Shown: positions 50,555 to 58,995 of the stretch, in pieces
Layout: every line of letters starts with the position of its first letter
Position numbering within the stretch: position 1 is the first letter of the stretch
NCBI GenBank assembly: GCA_015232355.1
Contig: JADFZW010000006.1
Span: 124,001-188,000, forward strand
Source of the DNA: Oligoflexia bacterium
GTDB lineage: Bacteria > Bdellovibrionota > Bacteriovoracia > Bacteriovoracales > Bacteriovoracaceae
Direction: 5' to 3'
Length of the DNA: 64,000 bases
The notes under the pieces: generated by a model
What the model was told of the DNA's origin: nothing
The model's database searches: none
What the model saw: only the letters and a program-made list of their open reading frames with translations
Position numbers and translations under genes: made by a program

Positions 50555-51220
50555 TTATTTTGTTCCGTACAATCTATCACCAGCATCGCCAGCACCTGGA
50601 ATAAGATAACCATTTTTATCCAATTCCCTCTCAACCGATAGTGTATTAATTGTAACATCTGGATGAGCTTTGTTCAATTTTCTTATTCCCTCTTTGGATG
50701 AGAGTATGGTGAGAAAATCTATCTTTCCTACTCGATATTTTTTAAGTTGATTAATTGTGGCCACAATAGTGTTTCCAGTTGCAAATAATGGATCCACAAC
50801 CAACACATGAGATCCTTCAACTTTTTGTGGAATTTTAAAGTAGTACTCCACTGCTTGATTATTGTTGTGTTTGTCTCGATAAATACCCACATGTCCTGCT
50901 CTGGCATTAGGAAAAATCTCCAATATCGGATCGAGCATAGCATTTCCCGCTCTCATTATGGCCACTACTAAAATATTTGGTTTTATGAGTGGAGAAGAAA
51001 TTAGCTCGAAGGGAGTTTCAATCTTGACCTTCTTGGTTTGAAAATTTCGAGCAACCTCGTATGCCATCAAAGTCGCTATCTGAGCAGTAACTCTTCTAAA
51101 TTGATGGCAGGAAGTTTTTTTGTCTCTAAAAATTGTTGTCAGTTCTTGTAATAGGGGATGTTTGATTAAATTTAATTGGTTCTTTGATTGTTTCTTTGAT
51201 TGGTTCTTTTTTTCTTGCAT
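50555..51220 (-). CDS. upp: Uracil phosphoribosyltransferase
   Basis: A 221-residue protein. The PRPP-binding loop is VLVVDPLFATGNT, and the uracil site near the C-terminus is GYLIPGAGDAGDRLYGTK. It converts uracil plus PRPP to UMP in pyrimidine salvage. The first ~20 residues are a Lys/Gln/Asn/Ser repeat (KNQSKKQSKNQ) from a degenerate 12-nt tandem and are not part of the family core. It lies 19 nt upstream of the RND gene on the same strand and may be co-transcribed with it. Confidence 0.9.
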   Translation of the reverse strand: MQEKKNQSKKQSKNQLNLIKHPLLQELTTIFRDKKTSCHQFRRVTAQIATLMAYEVARNFQTKKVKIETPFELISSPLIKPNILVVAIMRAGNAMLDPILEIFPNARAGHVGIYRDKHNNNQAVEYYFKIPQKVEGSHVLVVDPLFATGNTIVATINQLKKYRVGKIDFLTILSSKEGIRKLNKAHPDVTINTLSVERELDKNGYLIPGAGDAGDRLYGTK

Positions 51221-51354
51221 TTTATTATATCCTCATATTGAGCAACGCCAGCAAAACTTTCTTCCAATGCTATTATTTTGTCAAGTCATTTTTAATAATT
51301 GCCGATTTGAGCATTAGGTAAATTACAATTACAAATTACAATCGGTAGTCTCCA

Positions 51355-51990
51355 ATGAAAAAAATTTTTAACATTTTCACTCTGATTTTTACGCTCTTTT
51401 TTATTGTCGTACAACTTTTTATGCTACAACTATCCCTGGCACAAAAAAATAATGATTCAAATGATGACACTATCCCACTCTACAAGCAAGAGTTATTAAA
51501 GATTAGAAAAAATGCTGACTTCGAATTAGACAAAATAGAGATAATTGCACAAGAAAAAATTCCCATATTAAAAAAAGAACAGCGAAAAAAAATCGAAACC
51601 TCTGGAGATAATAAAGAACAGATTGGAAAAATCATCAATGAATATGAAACAGAATTTAATACTCTTAAAGTTAATACTTTTGCTGGTATGAATATGCTCT
51701 TTCATAAATATAAGCAGAATTTGCAAAATATAATAAGTATTGAAAATAATAAAAATAATAAAGATAATAAAGAAATCGTAAATAGTGCAGGAAGAGAGAT
51801 GGAGCTTATTAAATCAAGAATAAAAAACATTAGTAGTTATTTTTCAAGTGAAGTAAAAGAACAGCAAAGATTTATTGAAAAGTTAGGAGCTTTGGCACAA
51901 ATAGAGAGGAAAAAAAAGTCAGATAATGAAATTAAAGAAAGTATTCGTAAAATATACCCAAAAGATCCTCGTCAAACTTCATCTCGTTAA
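51355..51990 (+). CDS. Exported coiled-coil protein of unknown function
   Basis: A 211-residue protein with a signal peptide (FTLIFTLFFIVVQLFMLQLSLA) and a mature part that is nearly all charged helix (LKKEQRKKIETSGDNKEQ, KEQQRFIEKLGALAQIERKKK), so a coiled coil is likely. The final codons (IYPKDPRQTSSR, stop, plus 2 nt) lie inside a perfect 40-bp sequence that is repeated at 54880, after the acyltransferase pair. No family is recognised. Confidence 0.65.
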   Translation: MKKIFNIFTLIFTLFFIVVQLFMLQLSLAQKNNDSNDDTIPLYKQELLKIRKNADFELDKIEIIAQEKIPILKKEQRKKIETSGDNKEQIGKIINEYETEFNTLKVNTFAGMNMLFHKYKQNLQNIISIENNKNNKDNKEIVNSAGREMELIKSRIKNISSYFSSEVKEQQRFIEKLGALAQIERKKKSDNEIKESIRKIYPKDPRQTSSR

Positions 51991-51992
51991 AA
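51953..51992 (+). repeat. Perfect 40-bp direct repeat, left copy
   Basis: Identical over 40 bp to 54880-54919. The copy covers the last codons and stop of the coiled-coil gene. Together the copies bracket 2.9 kb containing only the MBOAT and SGNH genes, like attL/attR of an inserted segment that restores the 3' end of its target gene. Confidence 0.95.
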
Positions 51993-52197
51993 TTAAATCA
52001 AACAATTCCACCCATCCATTAGCGAACTCAATAATTTTATTTTAAAAACAATTCACCCTCTAATATTAGCGTTCATTCAGGTTACTTTCTATTTTTTTTA
52101 ATTTCCATTTATTTTAATCAAGAATTTTTTTAAATAACCGACTAATTAAGTATAGAGTGCGCACAAACTAAAATAGCGTATTAAAGAGTAGGTAAAC

Positions 52198-53772
52198 ATG
52201 TCTTTTATCCATGATTATTTTTTAATTACCTTTTTGATATTTTTATGTGTGTATTTCAATGTCGACTATAAATATCGCAAGTTTTTACTTTTAATTACCA
52301 GCTATCTTTTTTATTTTTCTCTTGCTGGTAAATGTATCTTTATTCTCTTATTTACTACTCTAATTGATTATTATGTTGGTTTAACACTCTATCAATTTCA
52401 ATATTCCCATAATAATGATCGCTCTAAGCAAAACAAAAAAAATTTACTTTTTCTTCTCAGTCTCTTTACTAACTTGTTGATGCTTTTTATATTCAAATAT
52501 TATAATTTTTTTGTAGACAATTTTTCTTTCTTAAGTGCTAAAGAATATTTACCATATTCTAATTTGATTCTACCTGCTGGCATCTCTTTTTACACTTTTC
52601 AAAGTTTGGGTTACATAATTGACATTTATAATGAAAAAGCAGAAGCAGAAAAAAACTTTGTTACTTATGCTCTATATATTTCATTTTTTCCACAACTACT
52701 TTCAGGACCAATCGAAAAAGCACAAGAAATGATTCCACAACTTATACGTAAGACCAATTTTGATTTTGATTTTTTCATGGATGGTCTTCTCCGTTTTTCA
52801 TTTGGTTTATTTAAAAAATTAGTGATTGCAGATAGAGTGGCCATAGTCGTAAATATTGTTTATAAAAATCCGGATAATTATAGTTGGGCAATGTTAGTGG
52901 TGGCCACTTTCCTCTATTCAATTCAAATCTATTGCGATTTTTCTGGTTATTGTGATATGGCCATCGGAATTTCCAAAATGCTTGGAATAAAACTAACAGA
53001 AAATTTCCAAATTCCATATTTTTCCTCGAGCATTAAAGAATTTTGGAAAAGATGGCATATCACTCTTGGAAGATGGTTTAGAGTATATGTCTATATCCCT
53101 ATTGGTGGTAATAGGAATACAGATGGTTCACCATCTATATTCCGAGGTCTATTTAATATTTGGGTAGTATTTTTTTTATGTGGTCTATGGCATGGAGCAA
53201 ATTGGACCTTTGTTGTTTGGGGAATGCTACACGCCTTTTACTATAGTATAGAAACAATTTTAGGTGTTGTTAAAGAAAAAATCGCAAATAGTATAAATGC
53301 CAATACTAATCTAGGAATTCTAAGATCAATTTATAATTCTAAGTATTTCACATTATCATCATCAACTATCTACAAATTTTCCTCTATATTTATCCTGCAA
53401 ATTAAAATTGCAATCACTTTTATCTTAGTAAATATTGCATGGATTTTCTTTCGTGCAAATAACCTCTCTGATGCAGTTTTTATTTTCAATAAAATTTTTT
53501 TTAGTAATCACTCCTCCATAGAAATTAAAAATGAACTTATAATTCCTTTGCAAAATATGTTTGCATCTTCTCTAGACCTACCAATAATTATGATAGTTCT
53601 TCCAATATCTATTCTTATCACATACATCTTGATCAAAATAAAAGAGATAAAATCAAATTTTAATAGCTGTGCTTGGGTTCCACTCAAATCATCTATCTTT
53701 TATATTATTATTTTATCAATTATGATCTTCAAGGTTTCAAAATATGCAGAATTTATCTACTTCCAATTCTAA
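52198..53772 (+). CDS. MBOAT-family O-acyltransferase (AlgI/DltB type)
   Basis: A 524-residue polytopic protein with about ten membrane segments. It has the AlgI-like hallmarks: LPAGISFYTFQSLGY, FFPQLLSGPIEKA, IYCDFSGYCDMAIGI, IKEFWKRWHITLGRWF and the catalytic GLWHGANWTFVVWG His followed by LHAFYY. These enzymes move acyl (usually acetyl) groups across the membrane onto polysaccharides, peptidoglycan or teichoic acid. The following gene, overlapping by 29 nt, encodes the usual SGNH-type partner. The substrate is unknown, but a surface polysaccharide is likely. The pair is bracketed by perfect 40-bp repeats. Confidence 0.9.
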   Translation: MSFIHDYFLITFLIFLCVYFNVDYKYRKFLLLITSYLFYFSLAGKCIFILLFTTLIDYYVGLTLYQFQYSHNNDRSKQNKKNLLFLLSLFTNLLMLFIFKYYNFFVDNFSFLSAKEYLPYSNLILPAGISFYTFQSLGYIIDIYNEKAEAEKNFVTYALYISFFPQLLSGPIEKAQEMIPQLIRKTNFDFDFFMDGLLRFSFGLFKKLVIADRVAIVVNIVYKNPDNYSWAMLVVATFLYSIQIYCDFSGYCDMAIGISKMLGIKLTENFQIPYFSSSIKEFWKRWHITLGRWFRVYVYIPIGGNRNTDGSPSIFRGLFNIWVVFFLCGLWHGANWTFVVWGMLHAFYYSIETILGVVKEKIANSINANTNLGILRSIYNSKYFTLSSSTIYKFSSIFILQIKIAITFILVNIAWIFFRANNLSDAVFIFNKIFFSNHSSIEIKNELIIPLQNMFASSLDLPIIMIVLPISILITYILIKIKEIKSNFNSCAWVPLKSSIFYIIILSIMIFKVSKYAEFIYFQF

Positions 53773-54868
53773 AAAAATTTTTCTTTCTCTAATTACTATT
53801 TTTATACTGTACTCACTTACTTGGAGTTTTTTATATTTTTTTAAAGAGATGTATGAGCATCCATGGGGTTTTGGTATGTATAGAGGAGAGAATCAACTAG
53901 TAAACAAGCAATATCCTCAAACACTTGATTTGTTATTAATAGGTGATTCTCGCATACAAGCAGCATTTAATCCTATTCTTTATCCTGATTATAAAATAAT
54001 TAATATTACTGCAAGCGGTGGAGGTCCTATTGAAGCATACCATATCGTAAAAAAATTTTTTCAAAATAAAAACAAAGTAAAAAAAGTAATAATTTCTTTT
54101 GCCTCTTATAACTATATCACTGATTATGCATTTATAATGAAAAGTGTTCAATATGATACCTTAACCTTATTAGAAGCACTACAAGTTTATTGGTATGCTC
54201 TAATAAATGATGACCTGTCTTCTCTAAAAGATGTTAGCAGTAATGATTCGTCTGCTGACAATAAAATTAAAAATGAAGATAGTAATAAGAAAAAAAAATT
54301 TCTCACATTTGATATTTTAAAAGACATACTGTTATACAAAACAAAATGGCCAAATTACTATCAAGCAGAGCTCATTAATGCACAATTTTTTAACCGTAAG
54401 AATTGGAACATTAAGATGACAGAAGATACAGTTAATAAACTAGGTTATAATCCCTACAGTAGATTCAAAGTTAATAATAATCCAAGCGAAGAAAGTAAAT
54501 TAAAAGATTTCATTCCCAGTAAAACAATTTCAATTTATCTGCAAAAAATAATTACTTTGGCGTTACAAAATTCAAGTAACGTGATTATAGAGCAAGTTCC
54601 TTGGAGTAGAACATCATCTAACCTTATCCCTGATCAATATAAAAAAAATTATTTGAACTATCTACAAGACTTACAAATGAAATTTCCAACATTGATAGTT
54701 AATAACAATGAAATGATATATGAAGACGATTTTCTTGCCGATCACTCTCATGTAACCGAAGGTGGTACTTATTTTTATAGTAGATATATCATAGAAACAT
54801 ATTTACCAAAAGATGCTAAATCACAATCGCCAACAACAAGTTCGAGGTTACCAAGCAGTGGTGAATAA
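53744..54868 (+). CDS. SGNH-like acylation partner protein (AlgJ/DltD-like role)
   Basis: A 374-residue protein with an N-terminal membrane anchor (residues ~13-33). An SGNH/DUF1574-like domain has GDSR (about residue 66, nucleophile Ser), an ASGGGPIEAYH block and a late D-x-x-H in LADHSHV. Such proteins work outside the membrane beside MBOAT proteins to complete O-acetyl transfer. It overlaps the MBOAT gene by 29 nt. A Lys/Asn/Asp linker near 165-180 is low complexity. The C-terminus (KSQSPTTSSRLPSSGE) is Ser/Thr-rich. Confidence 0.8.
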   Translation: MQNLSTSNSKKIFLSLITIFILYSLTWSFLYFFKEMYEHPWGFGMYRGENQLVNKQYPQTLDLLLIGDSRIQAAFNPILYPDYKIINITASGGGPIEAYHIVKKFFQNKNKVKKVIISFASYNYITDYAFIMKSVQYDTLTLLEALQVYWYALINDDLSSLKDVSSNDSSADNKIKNEDSNKKKKFLTFDILKDILLYKTKWPNYYQAELINAQFFNRKNWNIKMTEDTVNKLGYNPYSRFKVNNNPSEESKLKDFIPSKTISIYLQKIITLALQNSSNVIIEQVPWSRTSSNLIPDQYKKNYLNYLQDLQMKFPTLIVNNNEMIYEDDFLADHSHVTEGGTYFYSRYIIETYLPKDAKSQSPTTSSRLPSSGE

Positions 54869-54879
54869 ATAGTTAATTT

Positions 54880-54919
54880 TATACCCAAAAGATCCTCGTC
54901 AAACTTCATCTCGTTAAAA
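54880..54919 (+). repeat. Perfect 40-bp direct repeat, right copy
   Basis: Second copy of the sequence at the 3' end of the 51355-51990 gene, 12 nt after the SGNH gene stop. Here it is not part of any gene. Confidence 0.95.
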
Positions 54920-54926
54920 GTAAAAA

Positions 54927-55283
54927 TCAAGATACTGTCAAAAACATTTTAATTGATCGGCGATCAAATTTTTTGCTCGCATTTTCAAGTTGCTTAATTC
55001 CTTCCTTAACTAAAGTTAAATTCTTACTCCATTTACATTCAATCAATATAATTTTTCTATCCTTTTTATGTTCAATGACCATATCTACATCATTTTCTCC
55101 ATCAAGTAGATCATAGATTATGATATCGTTATCAGGTAGACCGAGTTCATCGAGTAAATATTTTTGTGCTTTAAAATCATCCCCAGCATTTTCTGTAAGC
55201 AGAATTTTTTTAATTAAAAATTCAAATGCAGGACCTGAAAAATTTGGTATATAGTAACTGTTTTTATTTTGAAGAATGATCAC
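54927..55283 (-). CDS. PD-(D/E)XK nuclease-like domain fragment (DUF234-type C-terminus)
   Basis: A 118-residue product with a nuclease-like core: the acidic VDMVIEHKK, then IILIECKWSK (an E-x-K motif on a strand) and a following helix. This matches the C-terminal domain of DUF234-type archaeal/bacterial ATPases, whose ~300-residue AAA part is missing here. It is therefore probably a remnant or a domain split off from its ATPase. It starts 57 nt upstream of a beta-rich secreted gene on the same strand and ends 8 nt from the 40-bp repeat, so the element border may have cut it. Confidence 0.6.
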   Translation of the reverse strand: MIILQNKNSYYIPNFSGPAFEFLIKKILLTENAGDDFKAQKYLLDELGLPDNDIIIYDLLDGENDVDMVIEHKKDRKIILIECKWSKNLTLVKEGIKQLENASKKFDRRSIKMFLTVS

Positions 55284-55339
55284 ACAAAAACCGAAGTAGT
55301 AATCAAGATCGAAAGATAGGGAATTCTACAAAACAAAAG

Positions 55340-55849
55340 TTAATTTGATGGCGAAATAGATACACTGGCGCCGCCACCTGTAATTTCTCCACCCAAACCT
55401 GCGCCAACCACAAGTGTTATCGGTTCAGATATCAAATCTGTAGCAGAAATAATGCTTAAACTTCCACCAATATAAGCGTCTCCCATAAGCTCAATCGTTT
55501 TTTTGCTCTCAAGTATAGTCTGGCATGTATTTGATGAATCAGAACAATTTATGGTTCCTAATGCTACTATCATATGATCAGAATTAGAATTTATTGTAAG
55601 TTGGCCATCTTTTGAAATAATAATCTTTCCAAAATTGTAGAAGTTACTTTGAATATTTAATACAACCTGACCTCTTAATATAAGAGTTTGATCTTTTTCT
55701 AATGTAAATGAATCATAGTTATAAGTACCTTCTGTTAGAGTTTTACTAACGATCTCAGTGTTTGCAAATGAGATTTGAGAAGCAGAAGAAATAGCAAACA
55801 AAATTGCACAAGAAATAAGGGCCTGCTTTAAAATAAATTTTTTCATCAT
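55340..55849 (-). CDS. Secreted beta-rich protein
   Basis: A 169-residue protein. The signal peptide ends SFA-NTE. The mature part is made of short strands separated by Gly/Asn turns (LILRGQVVLNI, GKIIISKDGQLTI, AYIGGSLSII), suggesting a beta-helix or solenoid. A lone Cys pair is present (INCSDSSNTC). No family is recognised. GAGG precedes two adjacent ATGs, of which the second may be used. Confidence 0.6.
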   Translation of the reverse strand: MMKKFILKQALISCAILFAISSASQISFANTEIVSKTLTEGTYNYDSFTLEKDQTLILRGQVVLNIQSNFYNFGKIIISKDGQLTINSNSDHMIVALGTINCSDSSNTCQTILESKKTIELMGDAYIGGSLSIISATDLISEPITLVVGAGLGGEITGGGASVSISPSN

Positions 55850-55984
55850 TTCACCTCGTTTAAAGTGGTTAAAATTAATTCATAGTGACTGTTAAATAGA
55901 CAGATCTGAATAAATGTTTATATTATATAGATAAAGAATTGTATAATTATAAAATTGTAAAAAAATATAAAACGAGTAACCAAA

Positions 55985-56487
55985 GTGTTAACTAAAATGA
56001 ATTCTACTTTTTCACTAACGCCACTAAGAAATTCTCTAAAAAGCTTGGAATCGATACTAGCGCAACCAATAAATGAGTATCTTCGTGATGGAGTAATCAA
56101 ACGTTTTGAATACACTTTTGAACTCTCACGGAAGACGATTAAACGTTTTTTTAAAAACATTGGTAGAGAAGATATTTTAGATGGTCCAAAACCAATAATC
56201 AGAGAAGCTGGAAAAAACAATCTCATCTCCAATGTCGAAGCTTGGTTGAACTTTCATGAAGCAAGAAATATCAGTACAGAAGTAGAGTTCGTGGTACTAA
56301 TAAAAAATATTCTGATCTTGATCTCGCTGTCATTTGTAAAAACAAGTACGAATTCACACTCGCTCAATTACGAAATGATTTTGAGGAATCAAATATTACT
56401 ATTACAGTTGATATTGTAGATCTGGATACCATTTCCAATGATTTTAAAAATTTAATAAAAAATGAAATGGTAAAAATTGATATTTGA
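55985..56487 (+). pseudogene. Decayed HEPN/MNT toxin-antitoxin remnant
   Basis: The first part (55985-56276) encodes a HEPN/HI0074-type nucleotidyltransferase-binding helix bundle (LRNSLKSLESILAQP, RFEYTFELSRKTIKRFF, WLNFHEARNIS), but it runs out of homology at about 56276 and continues in a wrong frame to a stop at 56419. From 56278 a second frame encodes S-R-V-R-G-T-N-K-K-Y-S-D-L-D-L-A-V, the core of an MNT nucleotidyltransferase (Gly-Ser-x-Asp-x-Asp type), and goes to 56487. The Gly of GSR is replaced by Arg at the junction. A deletion thus joined the truncated HEPN to a truncated MNT out of frame. An intact pair of the same kind lies at 60852-61543. Confidence 0.75.
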
Positions 56488-56510
56488 TATCACATCTCAC
56501 ATGTCACATC

Positions 56511-57638
56511 TTACATCTTACATCTGTCAGAATTTTGTTTATCTTTGCCAACAAGATTATGTAATTTATTAAGTCCATCGAGTGCAGAAAAATCCACAAT
56601 ACAATTATTATCAAGCCACAACTCCACCATATTTTGCATCTGAGAGAGTGGTGAAATATCAATAATAAAATTATTACTTAGATGAAGCATCAGCAGTTGT
56701 TTTAAATTTTGAAGATCGACAATAGATGTAATCTTATTATTTCCTAAATACAAACCCTCAAGAGATGTTAAATCTTTGATGGCCACCAATTCTTCTGAAG
56801 AGATTTGATTATTGTTTAACCAAAGATATTTCAAATCACTCATATTTTCCAGGCCTACTAATTCTTTTATTGCATTTGAGCTAAGTGAGAGTGAAGTTAA
56901 ACTTTTTAACTCCTTTAAGTCAAAAATATTTGAAATATTATTTTCCGATAGATTTAATTCTTTTAAATTAGTTTTTGATCTTAATGCTGAAATATCACTT
57001 ATTTGATTATGATTAAGCGCCAGCTTCTTTAATTTTAATAAATTTTCAAGTGCAGAAATATCTTTTATATTATTGTGTCTCATATTAAGCGTAGTGAGAT
57101 TAGTTAAATTCTTAAGTGGAGCAAGATCCTCTATTTGATTTTCGAAAATGCTTATTTCTTTCAATGCTAGTAAATTTTCAAGTGGAGAAATATCTACAAT
57201 ACTGTTTTCCCATAGTAATAGTATCTGTAAATTCTCTAGCTCTCGTAAAGGAGAAATATCTGTAATTTTGTTTTTTCGCAATGAAAGCGTATTTAAACGA
57301 TGTAGATTCTTTATAGGAGAGATATCACTAATTTTATTATTTTCTAAGTATAGCGATGTCAGGTTTGTTAATTTTTCAACTCCAGAAATATTTTCAATCT
57401 TCTCACCAAAACAATCTAATTCCTTAATACTCCCCAATATTTCAGCAGTAAATTCACCTTGAAATCCATCTATTGTATTTCGAACACATCTCTCCAGATT
57501 TACATCATTAAAAATTGGATTTTGATTAATCACTTGATTTGCCTCCACTTCTGTAACGATCATAGTAACAGTAACAGTAACAGTAATAGCAATAGCAACA
57601 AAGACATTAATAAATAAACAAACAAACATTTTTTTCAT
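56511..57638 (-). CDS. Secreted leucine-rich repeat protein (internalin-like)
   Basis: A 375-residue product from the ATG at 57638 (AGGGG 9 nt upstream; an ATG at 57677 is less likely). The signal peptide has an odd Val-Thr repeat (ITVTVTVT) in its core. The mature part carries about eleven 22-residue LRRs of the form L..L.L..N.I.DIS.L..L, starting near residue 85. The N-terminal cap contains FNDVNLERCVRNTI. Such secreted LRR proteins usually bind other proteins or host surfaces. It is followed upstream by a strong terminator of the next gene, so it has its own promoter. Confidence 0.85.
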   Translation of the reverse strand: MKKMFVCLFINVFVAIAITVTVTVTMIVTEVEANQVINQNPIFNDVNLERCVRNTIDGFQGEFTAEILGSIKELDCFGEKIENISGVEKLTNLTSLYLENNKISDISPIKNLHRLNTLSLRKNKITDISPLRELENLQILLLWENSIVDISPLENLLALKEISIFENQIEDLAPLKNLTNLTTLNMRHNNIKDISALENLLKLKKLALNHNQISDISALRSKTNLKELNLSENNISNIFDLKELKSLTSLSLSSNAIKELVGLENMSDLKYLWLNNNQISSEELVAIKDLTSLEGLYLGNNKITSIVDLQNLKQLLMLHLSNNFIIDISPLSQMQNMVELWLDNNCIVDFSALDGLNKLHNLVGKDKQNSDRCKM

Positions 57639-57660
57639 CAATCTATTCCCCTGTAAATAA

Positions 57661-57708
57661 AAAATGCATCCACACAACCAATAACCTATTAGTGTGTGGA
57701 TGCATTTT
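57661..57708. terminator. Strong intrinsic terminator, likely bidirectional
   Basis: A perfect 16-bp arm pair AAAATGCATCCACACA / TGTGTGGATGCATTTT around a 16-nt loop, flanked by T-runs on both strands. It ends the 57763-58731 gene and insulates the LRR gene. Confidence 0.85.
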
Positions 57709-57762
57709 AATTTTTTAATCTCTAATTATCAATTAATAAAATAATTAATAATTAATTAACAA

Positions 57763-58731
57763 TTATCCATTAATATGTGGAGTAATTACTGGAGGACGAA
57801 CTATTGGAGGATGAACTATTGGAGGATGAATTACTGGAGGACGAATTATTAATGATTTGAAATAATTTGTCTGACCAGAAATTCCATGCGCGCCTGTTGT
57901 TGGATAGTTATTCTGCTCACACCAAGTTAAAGCAGCACCCATTTGTCTTTGGTTGTCTGTAACTTGATCCCAGAAACATTTAAAAACTTCTTCTGAAGTT
58001 CCAATTCCTAAATTAACATTTCCACCAACGTAAGTACGAGTTCCTGCATGCATAATAGCTGGCTCAAGAGGATTGTTATGAACTTGACAAGAGTTATAAT
58101 AAATAACTAGTCCATTAAGAGCTGTCGTTGCAAGAGCATTGAAGTAAGTGGAAGAGAGTGTTTCACCATTTGCCAAAAGAATTCCAGAGGTATTACCGTG
58201 TCCAATGTTACCAAAGCCCTTTAGATTTGGACATGCCATCCAGTTTTTGTAAGCAGCAACTGTTGCTTGATTACCAATAAGAGTACGACACTTATAACCA
58301 GCAGCTGTAGCAATATCACAAGCAGTGTTAACTCCATTAACAGCAGTACCAATATCATCACAAGCAGTTGCATATACAACATCTACAGTTGTGTCTGGAC
58401 ATCTTGGGAATAGAACTGAAATAATTGAAGGATCGATAGCATTTCTAGCAATAGAAATAACTTTATTTTGCTTGTTAACAGTCATAATTGCTGTTTCAAA
58501 AGAGTAATTCTCATTACTCACTAAATGAACAATAACATCACGGTTATCACCATTTTGCTTAATTTTCATATCAGCACGACGGTAATTTCCTTGTTTAATA
58601 AGATTTGCCTGTACCAATTTTGATAATTGAGCATGATCTACAATATTACCAATAGGTCTAATAGGAACACTAATAGCAAAAGTTTCGAAAGCAAGAAGCA
58701 AGAAAGAGAGTGCAAGTAAAAATCTAATCAT
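57763..58731 (-). CDS. Secreted His-Cys (caspase/gingipain-like, clan CD) protein with Pro-rich tail
   Basis: A 322-residue protein with AGGAG before the ATG and a Sec signal ending ETFA-IS. Residues ~110-290 look like a clan CD protease: His178 in GNIGHGNTSG, then a hydrophobic strand leading to Cys215 in VIYYNSCQVHNNP, the arrangement of caspase/gingipain catalytic dyads. Several extra cysteines suggest disulfides. The last ~25 residues are an imperfect Pro-rich repeat (RPPVIHPPIVHPPI). It is separated from neighbours by a strong terminator. Clan assignment is by motif order only; a non-peptidase role is possible. Confidence 0.6.
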   Translation of the reverse strand: MIRFLLALSFLLLAFETFAISVPIRPIGNIVDHAQLSKLVQANLIKQGNYRRADMKIKQNGDNRDVIVHLVSNENYSFETAIMTVNKQNKVISIARNAIDPSIISVLFPRCPDTTVDVVYATACDDIGTAVNGVNTACDIATAAGYKCRTLIGNQATVAAYKNWMACPNLKGFGNIGHGNTSGILLANGETLSSTYFNALATTALNGLVIYYNSCQVHNNPLEPAIMHAGTRTYVGGNVNLGIGTSEEVFKCFWDQVTDNQRQMGAALTWCEQNNYPTTGAHGISGQTNYFKSLIIRPPVIHPPIVHPPIVRPPVITPHING

Positions 58732-58995
58732 TTTTAACTCCTGTTGTTGTGGTTAATAAAAGTAAATAACGATGATCATCCAATTATCATGACAATTTGT
58801 TAATTGCAATTGAAAGGCCACAAATTCCAAAATGATATTTTGGAACACTTTTTAGAAAATATTTTTAATTGATAATAAGGGAGCGTTTACAATATAATCA
58901 AAAAAAAATCTAAAAAAATATAATAAAGATATAAAAAAATATAGTCATCATTTGGCACCAATATAGTGGCATAAGGAGTACACATAAGGAGTACA

